Part shown: positions 28,325-37,037 of the stretch, one piece after another
Position numbering within the stretch: the first letter of the stretch is position 1
How the letters are laid out: each line of letters begins with the position of its first letter
Source of the DNA: DASQHW01 sp038238245
GTDB lineage: Bacteria > Actinomycetota > Acidimicrobiia > IMCC26256 > PALSA-610
NCBI GenBank assembly: GCA_038238245.1
Contig: JBBRXX010000009.1
Span: forward strand, 77,259 to 141,258
Direction of reading: 5' to 3'
Length of the DNA stretch: 64,000 bases
Position numbers and translations under genes: made by a program
The notes under the pieces: model-generated
Seen by the model: only the letters and a program-made list of their open reading frames with translations
Database searches by the model: none
What the model was told of the DNA's origin: nothing

Positions 28325-29449
28325 ATGGAATTCGGCCTCTTTCTCGGCGGCTTCGTCCACAAAGACGTGGCGGCCGCCAACCCCGATGCCGAGCACGACC
28401 GTCTCATGAGCGAGGTCGGGCTGTGCGAGGTCGCCGATCGGCACCACTGGAAGTACGCCTGGTTCACCGAGCATCACTTCTTGAAGGAGTACTCGCACAT
28501 CTCGGCGAACGAGACGCTGATGGCGTGGGTGCTGGCGCGTACCGAACGCCTGCACGCGGCGTCGGGGATCATCAACATCACGCCGCCGGTGAACCACCCC
28601 GCACGCGTCGCCGAACGCGTCGCGATGATGGATCACGTGTCGAACGGGCGCTTCGAGTTCGGCACTGGCCGCGGGTCGTCGACCACCGAGATGGGCGGCT
28701 TCGGGATCACGGACCCCGAGGACACCAGAGAGATGTACGACGAGGCGATCCGCGAGATCGTGCGCATGTGGCGCGACGAGCCGTACGCGTATGACGGCAA
28801 GTACTTCTCGATGCCGGAGCGCAATGTCATTCCGAAGCCGTACGTGAAACCGCACCCGCCGTTGTGGGTCGCGGCCGGCAATCCGGAGACGTTCGAGAAG
28901 GCCGCGCGCATGGGTCTCGGTGTGATCTGCTTCACCGGCGGCACGCCCGAGAAGATGGCGCCGCTCGTGGAGACGTACAAGAAGCACATCGTCAACGCGG
29001 AGCCCGTCGGGGCGTACGTGAACGACAACATCGCGATCACCACGAGCTTCATGTGCCTCGAAGATCGCGACGAGGCGCGCAACCTTATGGCGCACTCCGG
29101 CAACGGCCGTCAGCAGACGCTCGTGTTCCACTACCTCGACACGTTCCCGAAGCCGCCGTTCGTGCCCGAATGGCCCGCCGAGATCCCCGACCCGTCACCC
29201 GACGCGATCAAGAAGGGGTTCCAGTCCGGGGCGGCGATCGTCGGCACCCCCGACGAGTGCGCCCAGGGGATCGAGCGCTGGAACGGCATCGGGATCGACC
29301 AGCTGATCATGGGTCCGTCGGGCAGCACCTACGGTCACGACGTGCTCGAGCGGACAGTGAAGCTGTTCGGCGACGAGGTCATCCCCCGCTTCGATACCGA
29401 TCCCGAGCACTCCACGTCCCGCTACCGGGCGGCCGCGGCCGGGAGCTGA
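28325..29449 (+). CDS. LLM-class flavin-dependent oxidoreductase
   Basis: 374 aa from ATG 28325, which has an upstream GGAGGG ribosome-binding site. Features of luciferase-like monooxygenases are visible: MEFGLFLGGFV as the first strand, WFTEHHFLKEYSH, RVAERVAMMDHVSNGRFEFGTGRGS, and PHPPLWVAAGNPETFEKAARMGLG. The family uses FMNH2 or F420. The KstR-type operator in front implies lipid or sterol control, so oxidation or Baeyer-Villiger-like chemistry on a lipid-derived substrate is a guess. It is divergent from the herA operon. Confidence 0.88.
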   Translation: MEFGLFLGGFVHKDVAAANPDAEHDRLMSEVGLCEVADRHHWKYAWFTEHHFLKEYSHISANETLMAWVLARTERLHAASGIINITPPVNHPARVAERVAMMDHVSNGRFEFGTGRGSSTTEMGGFGITDPEDTREMYDEAIREIVRMWRDEPYAYDGKYFSMPERNVIPKPYVKPHPPLWVAAGNPETFEKAARMGLGVICFTGGTPEKMAPLVETYKKHIVNAEPVGAYVNDNIAITTSFMCLEDRDEARNLMAHSGNGRQQTLVFHYLDTFPKPPFVPEWPAEIPDPSPDAIKKGFQSGAAIVGTPDECAQGIERWNGIGIDQLIMGPSGSTYGHDVLERTVKLFGDEVIPRFDTDPEHSTSRYRAAAAGS

Positions 29450-29491
29450 CGGATCTCCCTCAATACTGGTCCGATTTTTCCGATCATCCAG

Positions 29492-30025
29492 GTGATGGAC
29501 GGGCTCGAGCACCCAGACCTGGCGGGCGTCGCCTCCGAGATGCGGGCCGAGTGGCGCGCCGAGCAGGAGGTCGCGACAGAAGACGCCGCGGCCCAGTGGC
29601 GGCACGGTCGCACGCTCGAGGACTGGCTGGGCGAGCGCATGCACGCCGGCGACCGCGTCGCGGTGCTCGTCGGCGACCAGCGCTTCGCCGGCTACGTCGA
29701 GGAGACCGGCGACGATCTTCTCGCCATCCGCGCTGCGTACGGCCGCGTCGACGTGCACCTCGTCGCCGGGCTGCCGCTCTCCATCGAGATGTACGACCAC
29801 GCGACCGAAGGCGGGAGCCGCGCGCGCAGCCGCCGGACGTTCCGCGAGGCGTTGCTCGAGCGCGACGGTCGCGACGACCAGACGATCGGCTGCCTGCACG
29901 AGTTCGAAGGCCTCGACGGCACCGTCCACGTCGGCAAAGACTTCGTGTCGGTCATCGCCAAGCTCGGCGCCGAGACGGTGGTGCCGATGGAATCCGTGGT
30001 CTGGGCCGCGGCGCGCCGCTCCTAG
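29492..30025 (+). CDS. conserved hypothetical protein
   Basis: 177 aa, soluble. The N-terminal half is acidic and helical (ASEMRAEWRAEQEVATEDAA); the second half is an SH3-like or LSm-like beta barrel: GDRVAVLVGDQRFAGYVEETGDDLLAIRAAYGRVDVHLV, then VIAKLGAETVVPMESVVW. The barrel resembles actinobacterial proteins of unknown function rather than a named enzyme. The GTG at 29492 is followed immediately by ATG. It ends in a 4-bp convergent overlap with the next gene. Confidence 0.68.
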   Translation: MMDGLEHPDLAGVASEMRAEWRAEQEVATEDAAAQWRHGRTLEDWLGERMHAGDRVAVLVGDQRFAGYVEETGDDLLAIRAAYGRVDVHLVAGLPLSIEMYDHATEGGSRARSRRTFREALLERDGRDDQTIGCLHEFEGLDGTVHVGKDFVSVIAKLGAETVVPMESVVWAAARRS

Positions 30026-30894
30026 CTTCCGCCGGCGCCGGTCAACTTCGCGCTGACGTCCCAGAGGCGCGCGGCCAGGTCGTCGTCGAGCGCGTCCCGC
30101 GTCGGGCCGGTGACCTTGCACTTCACGAAGTACTGCCCGGTGATGCCTTCGACATCGGGTGACGACGCGACGTACACGGGCGTGATCGCGCCCTGCTGCA
30201 ACGAGATGGAGAACGGTCGCGTGAGCGGCATGCCGATGTTGCCCCACCAGCCGAGATCACCTTCTTTTGCGAAGTTGCTCGCGACGAACCCGGGGTGAAC
30301 GGCGTTGGCCGTCACGCCTGTGCCGTCCCAACGTTTGGCGAGCTCACGTGTGAACAGGATGTTCATGAGCTTCGTCTCGCCGTAGACGCGGAAGCCCTTG
30401 TAGCGACGGCGCTCGTAGTCGAGGTCGTCGAAGTCCAGACCCTTGCGTGCGCTCTTGTGCGCGACGGACGCGATGTTGACCACCCGGGCGGGCGTGCTGC
30501 GAACGAGCGTGTCGCGCAGCAGGTTCGTGAGCAGGAAGTGCGAGAGGTGGTTGACCTGGAACTGCGACTCGTGTCCGTCGCCGGTGAGACTCCGCTTGGC
30601 CAGCACGCCCCCGGCGTTGTTGAGGAGCACGTCGAGCCGGTCGTGGGTCTTGGTGAACGCGTCGGCGAACGCGTGCACCGAAGCGAACGACGCGAGGTCG
30701 AGGGGCATCGTCGTGACCCGGTCGCCGGCGCTCGTGCGCTCCTGGATCTCCTTCACCGCGGCCGCCGCCCGCGACGGGTTGCGCGCCGCGACGACGACCT
30801 GCGCGCCCATGCGCGCGAGCTCGACGGCGGTCTCCTTGCCGATGCCGCTGTTGCCGCCGGTGATCACGACGACCTTGCCCGCGAGGTCGGTCAC
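30022..30894 (-). CDS. short-chain dehydrogenase, retinol-dehydrogenase-like
   Basis: 290 aa. The cofactor motif is TGGNSGIGKETA with Arg after strand 2 (AARNPSRA), indicating NADP preference. NNAGG, the substrate-side Ser in VNIASVAHKSA and the catalytic YGETK follow. The wording matches retinol dehydrogenase / WW-domain oxidoreductase-like SDRs used widely for lipid aldehydes or ketones. GTG 30894 lies 8 nt after TAACCT (30903-30908), a promoter that overlaps the end of the HTH gene. Confidence 0.87.
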   Translation of the reverse strand: MTDLAGKVVVITGGNSGIGKETAVELARMGAQVVVAARNPSRAAAAVKEIQERTSAGDRVTTMPLDLASFASVHAFADAFTKTHDRLDVLLNNAGGVLAKRSLTGDGHESQFQVNHLSHFLLTNLLRDTLVRSTPARVVNIASVAHKSARKGLDFDDLDYERRRYKGFRVYGETKLMNILFTRELAKRWDGTGVTANAVHPGFVASNFAKEGDLGWWGNIGMPLTRPFSISLQQGAITPVYVASSPDVEGITGQYFVKCKVTGPTRDALDDDLAARLWDVSAKLTGAGGS

Positions 30895-30902
30895 GAACGC
30901 GC

Positions 30903-30908
30903 AGGTTA
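30903..30908 (-). promoter_or_regulatory. near-leaderless -10 of the SDR gene
   Basis: TAACCT on the minus strand fits TANNNT and sits 8 nt before GTG 30894, so the mRNA should have essentially no leader. It overlaps the stop codon of the upstream HTH gene. Confidence 0.45.
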
Positions 30909-31175
30909 CGCGGGCGCCGCGCCTTCGCCCTGCCGTGACGGTGAGCGATCCTCGCCCGGCTGCGCGCGCACCCAGGCGATCAGCTCGTCGCGAAGGAAGC
31001 GGATCTCGCGCCCGCCCGGGAAGCGATGCGCGGGGACGCGGTCCTCGCGCACCATCCGCCGCAGGTACTCCACGTGTACGTGCAGCATCTCGGCGGCCAT
31101 GGCCGTAGTGAGTATCTCGGGGTAGTTCGAGCCGTTTGAGGGGGCCGACTCAGGCATATCAGACGTAGTGCCCAC
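30906..31175 (-). CDS. excisionase/BldC-type helix-turn-helix protein
   Basis: 89 aa from GTG 31175, chosen because TAACGT lies exactly 7 nt upstream (leaderless); ATG 31157 is the alternative. The domain EILTTAMAAEMLHVHVEYLRRMVREDRVPAHRFPGGREIRFLRDELIAWVRAQ is a MerR-like winged HTH (HTH_17 type), as in BldC and phage excisionases. No integrase or phage gene is near, so a transcriptional regulator is more likely. Placement divergent to the tad operon suggests it may control pilus expression. Confidence 0.8.
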   Translation of the reverse strand: MGTTSDMPESAPSNGSNYPEILTTAMAAEMLHVHVEYLRRMVREDRVPAHRFPGGREIRFLRDELIAWVRAQPGEDRSPSRQGEGAAPA

Positions 31176-31182
31176 GGCGAGC

Positions 31183-31188
31183 ACGTTA
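31183..31188 (-). promoter_or_regulatory. leaderless promoter -10 of the HTH gene
   Basis: TAACGT on the minus strand, TANNNT type, is separated by 7 nt from GTG 31175. Confidence 0.55.
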
Positions 31189-31366
31189 GCCGCGCGGTGC
31201 CACAACGTCACGTGCTCCAACGTGCCCTGGACACGGAATGGAAGAAGGTGGCGCCGAATGTTCGCCGGACGCGTGTTCCGCCCAATGTGCGTGCGTGGGA
31301 GAAAAGGTCGCGGTGAACCCCGAGCCGCCTGCACGGGGGCTCGCGGGACAATCTCACGCGTTTCTT

Positions 31367-31413
31367 CGCAGCTCTAGACGTGAATTGGCAGAACATTCCG
31401 CTTGTCGAGACAA
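31367..31413. promoter_or_regulatory. shared element and short palindrome upstream of tad operon
   Basis: CGCAGCTC, 12 nt, GGCAGAACAT (31367-31396) recurs in near-identical form at 46431-46461. It is followed by TTGTC-GA-GACAA (31402-31413). The element lies between the divergent HTH gene and the tad operon, so it may be a binding site for either transcript. No -10 box for the tad operon could be fixed with confidence. Confidence 0.4.
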
Positions 31414-31472
31414 TCTGTCGGTGATTCCATCCCGCTCCGGGTGGGCCTGAGCCTGCAGGTGGGGGCTGGGCC

Positions 31473-32171
31473 TTGGGAATCGCGCAACCGGCGCTACGTG
31501 GTCGCACTCGTCGTGCGCTCTCGACGCGCGTCTCGTCAGGACACGTCGTGATGCTGCTCGCCGGCGCGCTCGGTGTGATGTTGACGTTGAGCGTGCTGCG
31601 CGCCGCCGACAACACCCAGCCGGTGCTCGTGGCCGCGAAGGAGCTGGCTTCCGGCACCCTCATCGGCGAGCGCGACGTTCGGGTGGCGCGGGTCCATGTC
31701 GACGGCGCGGTGCTGGCCACGCTGTTCGGTGGCGCCGACCTCGGTGCGCTGCGCGGGCAGGTCGTCACGAAGACGATTCGGGAAGGTGCGCTCCTCGGGC
31801 GGGGCGACGTCCGCGAGCTGGGAGCGCATGCGGCGACGCGAGTGATGAGCTTTCCGTTGCCGCGTGCGCGCGCGGTCGGCGGCAAGCTCACCGGCGGCGA
31901 TCGCGTCGACGTCATCGCGGTCGAACGCAACACGGCGCGATCCGGCTACGTGCTCGCAGATGCCGAGGTGATTGCGGTCGAAAGCCGGAGCAGTGGCCCG
32001 CTCGCGGGTGCGTCGGACGAGATGACGGTGTCGCTCGTCGTCGACGGCGAGGGCGCACCGCGGCTCGCGGCGGCACTCGATACCGGCACGGTCACGCTCG
32101 TGCGCGCGACCGGCGCGACGCCATTGCCAGACCTGCCGCCCTTCACGCCGACCGGGGCAGGCGGCAAGTGA
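31473..32171 (+). CDS. cpaB: Flp pilus assembly CpaB/RcpC-like SAF protein
   Basis: 232 aa starting at TTG 31473 (a later GTG is possible). One N-terminal membrane helix (about 25-45) is followed by a SAF domain: VLVAAKELASGTLIGERDVRVARV, then GQVVTKTIREGALLGRGDVR, and a periplasmic-type beta domain GGKLTGGDRVDVIAV. CpaB proteins anchor the Flp/Tad pilus channel in the envelope; in actinobacteria without secretins they probably act in the cell wall. It is the first gene of the tad operon and overlaps the next by GTGA. Confidence 0.83.
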   Translation: MGIAQPALRGRTRRALSTRVSSGHVVMLLAGALGVMLTLSVLRAADNTQPVLVAAKELASGTLIGERDVRVARVHVDGAVLATLFGGADLGALRGQVVTKTIREGALLGRGDVRELGAHAATRVMSFPLPRARAVGGKLTGGDRVDVIAVERNTARSGYVLADAEVIAVESRSSGPLAGASDEMTVSLVVDGEGAPRLAAALDTGTVTLVRATGATPLPDLPPFTPTGAGGK

Positions 32172-33346
32172 GCGAACCCGAGGTGGCGCTCGCCTTCACG
32201 GCCGATCCGTGGGTCGAGGCACTGCACCGTCACCTCTCCGATCACGGTGGCGCGCGTGTCCGCAGTGTGGTCGTCGAGCCGGGGATTCTCCGTGAAGAGT
32301 CATACGACGTGTTCGTCGTCGGCCATCGATGGGCGCCGTTGACGCGCGCGCTGGTCGGTGACGTGCACGCCCGCGGGCATGCAGTGCTCGGTGTGTTCGA
32401 CCGCGAGGAACCGGCGAGCCGCAAACACCTGGCTGCACTGGGAGTCGACGCGATCGTCGAATCGGACGCCGGCGTCGACGGCTTCGTGCGGGCGATCATC
32501 GCGACGGCGGGCAATCGCCCGGAGCGGGCCGCCGAGCCTGCGCCGCTCGCCGATCGGAGAGCCGGCCGGCTCGTCGTCGTCGGCGGGCCGCCGGGCGTCG
32601 GCCGCACAGAGGTGGCGATCGGCGTGGCCCTCGCGTGCACGCGCACCCTTTCCGTCGCGCTGGTCGACGCCGACGATGTCGCGCCGGCCGTCGCACAGCG
32701 CCTCCACCTTCCGATCGAGCCGAACCTCCGTACCGCGATCGATGCGGTCGAGCATGGTCGCGGCGAACTGGACGCGTGCGTGATCTCGGAGCCGCGCTGG
32801 CACCTGTCGATCGTGGCCGGTGTGCCCAATGCCGGGGCATGGGCGCAGGTGCGCCCTGGTGAGGTGGTTCGCGTCATCGACCGCCTCGCGGACGCCGCCG
32901 AGATCGTCGTCGCCGACGGCGCGGGCTCGCTGGAGGAGGTCGGCGCGTCGGGCAGTCGCGGACGCTTCGCCACCGGGCGCGCGCTGGTTGCGGAGGCGGA
33001 TGTCCTGATTGCGGTATGTGACGCCTCTCCTCACGGGATCACGCGCTTGCTCACCTGGGTGGTGGAAGCGCGAGGCCTGGCCGTGGAGACACCGATGGTG
33101 GTCGTCGTCAACCGCTCTCCCGGTGCGCGCTTCCGGCGCGGCGAGATCTACGAGGAGATCACGACGAGCCTCGGCACTCATGAAATCGTCTTCACGCCAT
33201 ACGACGCGCGCGTGAGCGATGCCGCGTGGAAGGGCGCGACGGTCGGAAGCGGTGGCTTCACTCGCGCGGTCACACGAATTGGCGATCTGGCTGCCACGAC
33301 ACCGCGCCGCGTGTCCGCCTCGTCGATCCTGGACGTCGCATCGTGA
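32168..33346 (+). CDS. cpaE: CpaE/TadZ-like ParA-family protein, degenerate P-loop
   Basis: 392 aa. The N-terminal about 115 residues resemble a receiver-like domain (YDVFVVGHRWAPL); the rest is a MinD/ParA fold. The P-loop is GGPPGVGRTE (139-148), with Arg146 in place of the essential Lys and no deviant Walker Lys near its start, so ATP hydrolysis is doubtful. ALVDADDVAPAVAQRL is the switch I-like region. TadZ/CpaE proteins localise the pilus machine at a cell pole, and several known ones are atypical ATPases. Both ends overlap neighbours by GTGA. Confidence 0.82.
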   Translation: MSEPEVALAFTADPWVEALHRHLSDHGGARVRSVVVEPGILREESYDVFVVGHRWAPLTRALVGDVHARGHAVLGVFDREEPASRKHLAALGVDAIVESDAGVDGFVRAIIATAGNRPERAAEPAPLADRRAGRLVVVGGPPGVGRTEVAIGVALACTRTLSVALVDADDVAPAVAQRLHLPIEPNLRTAIDAVEHGRGELDACVISEPRWHLSIVAGVPNAGAWAQVRPGEVVRVIDRLADAAEIVVADGAGSLEEVGASGSRGRFATGRALVAEADVLIAVCDASPHGITRLLTWVVEARGLAVETPMVVVVNRSPGARFRRGEIYEEITTSLGTHEIVFTPYDARVSDAAWKGATVGSGGFTRAVTRIGDLAATTPRRVSASSILDVAS

Positions 33347-34632
33347 GCCGGGCGACCGCGCGGACGGACGCGTACGACGTGATCCGGCGCGAGGCGCTGG
33401 CGGGTGTGGAACGAAAGCGTCTGGCTCCGGAGCGTCAGCTCGACGACGTGCGGGCCGAGATCGAGCGCGCGGTCGAGGAGTATCAACGTCGAGCGCGAAT
33501 GGGCGACGAGGTGCCGCTCGGAGATCCGCACGCAATGGTGCACCGCGTACTGCGGTCGATCACCGAGCTCGGACCCCTCAGCGAGCTCCTTGCCCGGCGC
33601 GACGTCGAGGAGATCTTCGTCGAAGGCGCGCGGGTGACGTATCTCGATACGGAGGGCCGGTTGCGTGGTTTGGCGGAGCCGACGACGGAGGAGGAGAACC
33701 GTCAGATCCTCGAGCGGCTGCTGGCTGCGACCGAGCGGCAACTCAACGCCAAGCATCCGATGGTGCAGGCGCGCGTGCTGGACGGCACGGCTCGTCTCAC
33801 GGCCGCGATCTCACCGATCGCCGACCGGTTGTCGGCGACGGTGCGTCGGTACACGGTGCGCGACGTCACGCTCGAGGCGTTGGTCGCGCGTGAGGCGCTC
33901 AGCGAGGAAGCGGGCGCGTTCTTGTGGGCGGTCATGCAACAACGGAGCCGGATCACGATCTCGGGTGAACCTGGCGCGGGGAAGACGACCCTGGGTGCTG
34001 CGCTCCTTTCGGCGGTGCCGGCTGCGCACTGCGTGCGGAGCTGCGAGGAGATCCGTGAGCTCGCGGTGCCCCTTTTGCACGGGAGCTACTACGAGGTTCG
34101 GCCACCCGGCCTGGACGGCACCGGCGAGATCTCGCTGCGCGACCTCGTCAAGTTCGTCCTGGCGATGCGACCGGACCGCATCGTCGTCGGAGAGGTGAGG
34201 GGAGCGGAGGCCTTCGAGCTGACGCGCGCGGTCAACGCGGGCTGCGGGTTCCTCTGCACGATCCACGCGAACAGCGCGCGCGACGCGTTGAACGCGCTGG
34301 TCAACGCCGCGCTGATGGCGGGGGAGAACGTGAGCGAGCGGATCGTGCGCAGGATCTTCGTCGAAGCGCTCGACCTCGTCGTACATGTCGATCGCGACGA
34401 CGTCGCGCGCGGTGACGACCGAGTGCGACGCCAGGTCACCGAGATCACGGCGGTCGTACCGAGCCTCGCCGAGGGAGAGACGTGTGAGCCGATCTTCGTG
34501 CGCGAAGGCCTCGGTCGGCCGCTCGAGTGGACGGGCTCCCTGCCGCCGGGTCTCGAGCAGCGCGTCGATCGCGGGCTTCCCCAAGGCATGCGGCTCCGCA
34601 GTCTCGTCGAACGCGGACGGATCCCAGCGTGA
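33343..34632 (+). CDS. cpaF: CpaF/TadA pilus secretion ATPase
   Basis: 429 aa from GTG 33343 (GTGA overlap). The N-terminal domain (about 1-150) is followed by the core: Walker A SGEPGAGKTT (Lys214), Asp box SCEEIRELAVP, Walker B MRPDRIVVGEVRGAEAFELTRAVNAG and His box FLCTIHANSARDALNALV. TadA is the cytoplasmic motor for Flp pilus assembly. A longer frame upstream sits inside cpaE and is not coding. Confidence 0.94.
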   Translation: MSRATARTDAYDVIRREALAGVERKRLAPERQLDDVRAEIERAVEEYQRRARMGDEVPLGDPHAMVHRVLRSITELGPLSELLARRDVEEIFVEGARVTYLDTEGRLRGLAEPTTEEENRQILERLLAATERQLNAKHPMVQARVLDGTARLTAAISPIADRLSATVRRYTVRDVTLEALVAREALSEEAGAFLWAVMQQRSRITISGEPGAGKTTLGAALLSAVPAAHCVRSCEEIRELAVPLLHGSYYEVRPPGLDGTGEISLRDLVKFVLAMRPDRIVVGEVRGAEAFELTRAVNAGCGFLCTIHANSARDALNALVNAALMAGENVSERIVRRIFVEALDLVVHVDRDDVARGDDRVRRQVTEITAVVPSLAEGETCEPIFVREGLGRPLEWTGSLPPGLEQRVDRGLPQGMRLRSLVERGRIPA

Positions 34633-34642
34633 GCGGGCGATC

Positions 34643-35536
34643 ATGAACGTGTTCGCGGCGGTGTGTGTGGGCGCGTTCTGTGCGCTGCTCGCCGGGCTGT
34701 TGATGGGCACCCTGCCCGAGTTCCGCATGCGCAAGAGGCGGGGCCGGCGGCGCAGCGACTCGCGACGGCTTCAGTCCGGCGCGTGGTTGCAGCAAGCGGG
34801 TGTCGGGCTCTCACCCGCACGCTTCTGGACGGGCAGCGTCTGCGCCGGGCTGCTCGCCGTGCTCGTGTTCACCGCGTTGACAGGCTCGGTGTTCGTGGCA
34901 TTGGTTCCGGCCCTGGCGCTCTCGCTGCTCCCACGTAGCTATTTCGCGCGCCGGCGCCGGCTTCGCATGCGAGAGCTCCAGGCCGCGTGGCCCGACGGGT
35001 TGCGCGACCTCGTCGCGTCGATCTCCGCCGGTCGGTCGCTCACCCTGGCCGTCAGCGCGTTGGCCGCACAAGGTCCGCTGCCATTGCGCGCTGCGTTCGC
35101 GCGGTTTCCCGAGCTTGCACGCGTGCTCGGGACCGGCCCCGCGCTCGAGCTCGTGAAGGAAGAGCTCGCGGATCCGACAAGTGACCGGGTCATCGAGGTG
35201 CTGCTGCTCGCACACGAACGCGGGGGCTCGATCGTCCGCAGCATCCTCGAAGACCTCGTCGATGCGACGACGCGCGACTTGAAGTTGCTCGATGAGCTCG
35301 AAACCGAAGGACTCGAGATGCGCATCAACGCCCGAGCGGTTGTGGTGCTGCCATGGCTCGTGCTGGTGGCGCTCACGATACGCCGCGGTCCTTTCCGTGA
35401 TTTCTATCGTTCCTCGGGTGGCCTTGTGACGCTCGTCGTGGCGGGCGTGCTCACCGCGCTTGGTGTCTTCGCGCTCGGACGTCTCGGCCAGGAGCCGGCC
35501 GAAGAACGCGTCTTCGGCCCCAAGGCGGTCCGGTGA
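34643..35536 (+). CDS. tadB: TadB-like pilus inner-membrane platform protein
   Basis: 297 aa from ATG 34643. Two N-terminal membrane helices precede the T2SSF domain: ELQAAWPDGLRDLVASISAGRSLTLAVSALA, then LLLAHERGGSIVRSILEDLVDATTRDLKLLDELETEGLEMRINARAVVVLPW. Two C-terminal helices follow. TadB and TadC form the membrane platform that TadA drives. The first 10 bp after cpaF are untranslated; an upstream frame extension is inside cpaF. Confidence 0.9.
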   Translation: MNVFAAVCVGAFCALLAGLLMGTLPEFRMRKRRGRRRSDSRRLQSGAWLQQAGVGLSPARFWTGSVCAGLLAVLVFTALTGSVFVALVPALALSLLPRSYFARRRRLRMRELQAAWPDGLRDLVASISAGRSLTLAVSALAAQGPLPLRAAFARFPELARVLGTGPALELVKEELADPTSDRVIEVLLLAHERGGSIVRSILEDLVDATTRDLKLLDELETEGLEMRINARAVVVLPWLVLVALTIRRGPFRDFYRSSGGLVTLVVAGVLTALGVFALGRLGQEPAEERVFGPKAVR

Positions 35537-36474
35537 GCGCCCTTCCCCTGCTCGCGGGCGGTGCAGTCGGCACCGGTCTCGCGGGGCTCGCGTCGTTGTG
35601 TCTCCCGCCGACGCGTCGGCTGGCGCCGCGGGTTCGGCCGTATGCGGTGGTCGCTCGTTCCGCGCTCGGCCACGCGCCGGAGGCGGCGCCCGACCACACC
35701 GGCGGTGCGCTCACGACGACCGCGACGCTCCCGCGCCTCTTCGGTCCGCCCCTTCGCGCGGCGTTCCGGTGCACCAGCCAAGTCATCGAATCGCGCGGTG
35801 ACGAACATCTCGCCCGTTTGCTGCGTCAATCGGGCGACGCGTCCGCGACACCCGATGAGTACCGCGTGCGCCAGGTCTCGACCGCGAGCATTGGCGCGTT
35901 GCTCGGAGGCGCGGCTGCCGGGCTGACGTTGCGGACGCCGATCATCGTGCTCGTCGCCACACTCGCCGGCTTCCTATACGGGGCGACGCGCGTGCGTCGC
36001 CAACTCGAGCGCACGATCGCGGGTCGCGCGGCGCGCATGCGTCTCGAGCTCTACACCGTCAACCACCTGTTGGCGATGCACACGCGCACCGGTGCGGGAG
36101 CCATGCAAGCCGTGCAACGGATTGTCGACCGTGGCCACGGTGCAGTCGTGGAGGAGCTCGGCGACGTGCTGACGTGGACCCGCGGCGGCATGGCTGAACC
36201 GGACGCGTTCCGCCACATCGCCGAGCTCACGCCCGAGCCGAGCGCCGCCCGTACCTATCAACTGCTCGCGGCAGGAGTCGAACGCGGTGTCGACCTCGGC
36301 GCTGGCCTGCTCGCGCTGAGCGCAGACATCCGCGATGCGCGCCGCGAACAACTCCACAAGGATGCGGTGCGACGCCGGGCGGCGATGCTGATACCGACGA
36401 TTGCCGTTCTCGCGCCGATCATGTTGCTCTTCATCGCGGCGCCGCTTCCTTCGATCGTCCTCGGACACCACTGA
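35533..36474 (+). CDS. tadC: TadC-like pilus inner-membrane platform protein
   Basis: 313 aa, GTGA overlap with tadB. Membrane helices lie near residues 5-25, 115-150 (paired) and 285-310. The T2SSF domain reads LYTVNHLLAMHTRTGAGAMQAVQRIVDRGHGAVVEELGDVLTWTRGG, then QLLAAGVERGVDLGAGLLALSADIRDARREQLHKDAVRRRAAML. It is the companion of TadB in the platform. Confidence 0.88.
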   Translation: MSALPLLAGGAVGTGLAGLASLCLPPTRRLAPRVRPYAVVARSALGHAPEAAPDHTGGALTTTATLPRLFGPPLRAAFRCTSQVIESRGDEHLARLLRQSGDASATPDEYRVRQVSTASIGALLGGAAAGLTLRTPIIVLVATLAGFLYGATRVRRQLERTIAGRAARMRLELYTVNHLLAMHTRTGAGAMQAVQRIVDRGHGAVVEELGDVLTWTRGGMAEPDAFRHIAELTPEPSAARTYQLLAAGVERGVDLGAGLLALSADIRDARREQLHKDAVRRRAAMLIPTIAVLAPIMLLFIAAPLPSIVLGHH

Positions 36475-36504
36475 CCCCTGCATTGTCGACCCTGGGAGAT
36501 TCCA

Positions 36505-36660
36505 ATGAAGCTTGCACACCGTGACGAAGCCGGCATGACGACCGCAGAGCTGCTCGGGAACGCCGCCCTCGGTGTGCTCGCGCTGGTCGTCATCTGGGGA
36601 GCGCTCCAGGCGCTCGGTGTCGACATCATCAACATGATCCGCGACTCGCTGATCCACTGA
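36505..36660 (+). CDS. flp: Flp-type pilin, 51 aa
   Basis: A short gene in the gap after tadC: ATG 36505, TGA at 36658-36660. The leader MKLAHRDEAG ends in Gly and is followed by MTTAELLG, giving the class III prepilin cleavage site G / MTTAE with the conserved Glu at +5. A single hydrophobic helix follows (LGVLALVVIWGALQALGV) and then a short tail. This is the size and form of the major Flp/Tad pilin. A GGGAG ribosome-binding site lies about 10 bp upstream. Position between tadC and the pseudopilins is typical. Confidence 0.85.
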   Translation: MKLAHRDEAGMTTAELLGNAALGVLALVVIWGALQALGVDIINMIRDSLIH

Positions 36661-36668
36661 CGCCTTCC

Positions 36669-37037
36669 TTGCGACGCGATCAGGATGGCTTCACGACGCT
36701 GCAGTACGTCGTGGCGACGAGCTTCTCGCTGGTGTTGTTCGTACTCGTCGCGAATCTGCTCGTCGATCTCTATACGCGCGGTGCCGTGCGCGATGCCCTC
36801 GACGAGGGTGTACGGGCCGCCGTTCCCATGACGTCGACGGCGGCGGATTGTGAAGCCCGTGTCAACGAGGTAATCCGGTCGGTCGCGGGCGGGTCGCTGT
36901 TGCGCGTCGACGACCTGCGGTGCGAGCGCGACGGCGACTCGGTCGTCGCGCTCGACGTCGCGCTTCTGTCGTGGCTCCCGACGCTGGTGCCGGATTGGCA
37001 GCTCCAGCTGCGCGCATCGGCGCGCCAAGAACGATGA
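36669..37037 (+). CDS. TadE-like pseudopilin
   Basis: 122 aa, probably from TTG 36669. A short leader MRRDQDG is followed by FTTLQY, a prepilin-like site G / FTTLQ with Gln at +5 instead of Glu. One membrane helix (VVATSFSLVLFVLVANLLVDLY) precedes a periplasmic-side domain with two Cys residues (DCEAR, DLRCER) that could form a disulfide. Minor pilins of this type are thought to initiate or cap Flp pili. Confidence 0.78.
   Translation: MRRDQDGFTTLQYVVATSFSLVLFVLVANLLVDLYTRGAVRDALDEGVRAAVPMTSTAADCEARVNEVIRSVAGGSLLRVDDLRCERDGDSVVALDVALLSWLPTLVPDWQLQLRASARQER

Noticed and set aside
30906..31175. Prophage or integrative element marked by an excisionase-like gene
   Set aside because: No integrase, att repeat or phage structural gene is nearby; BldC-type regulators share this fold.
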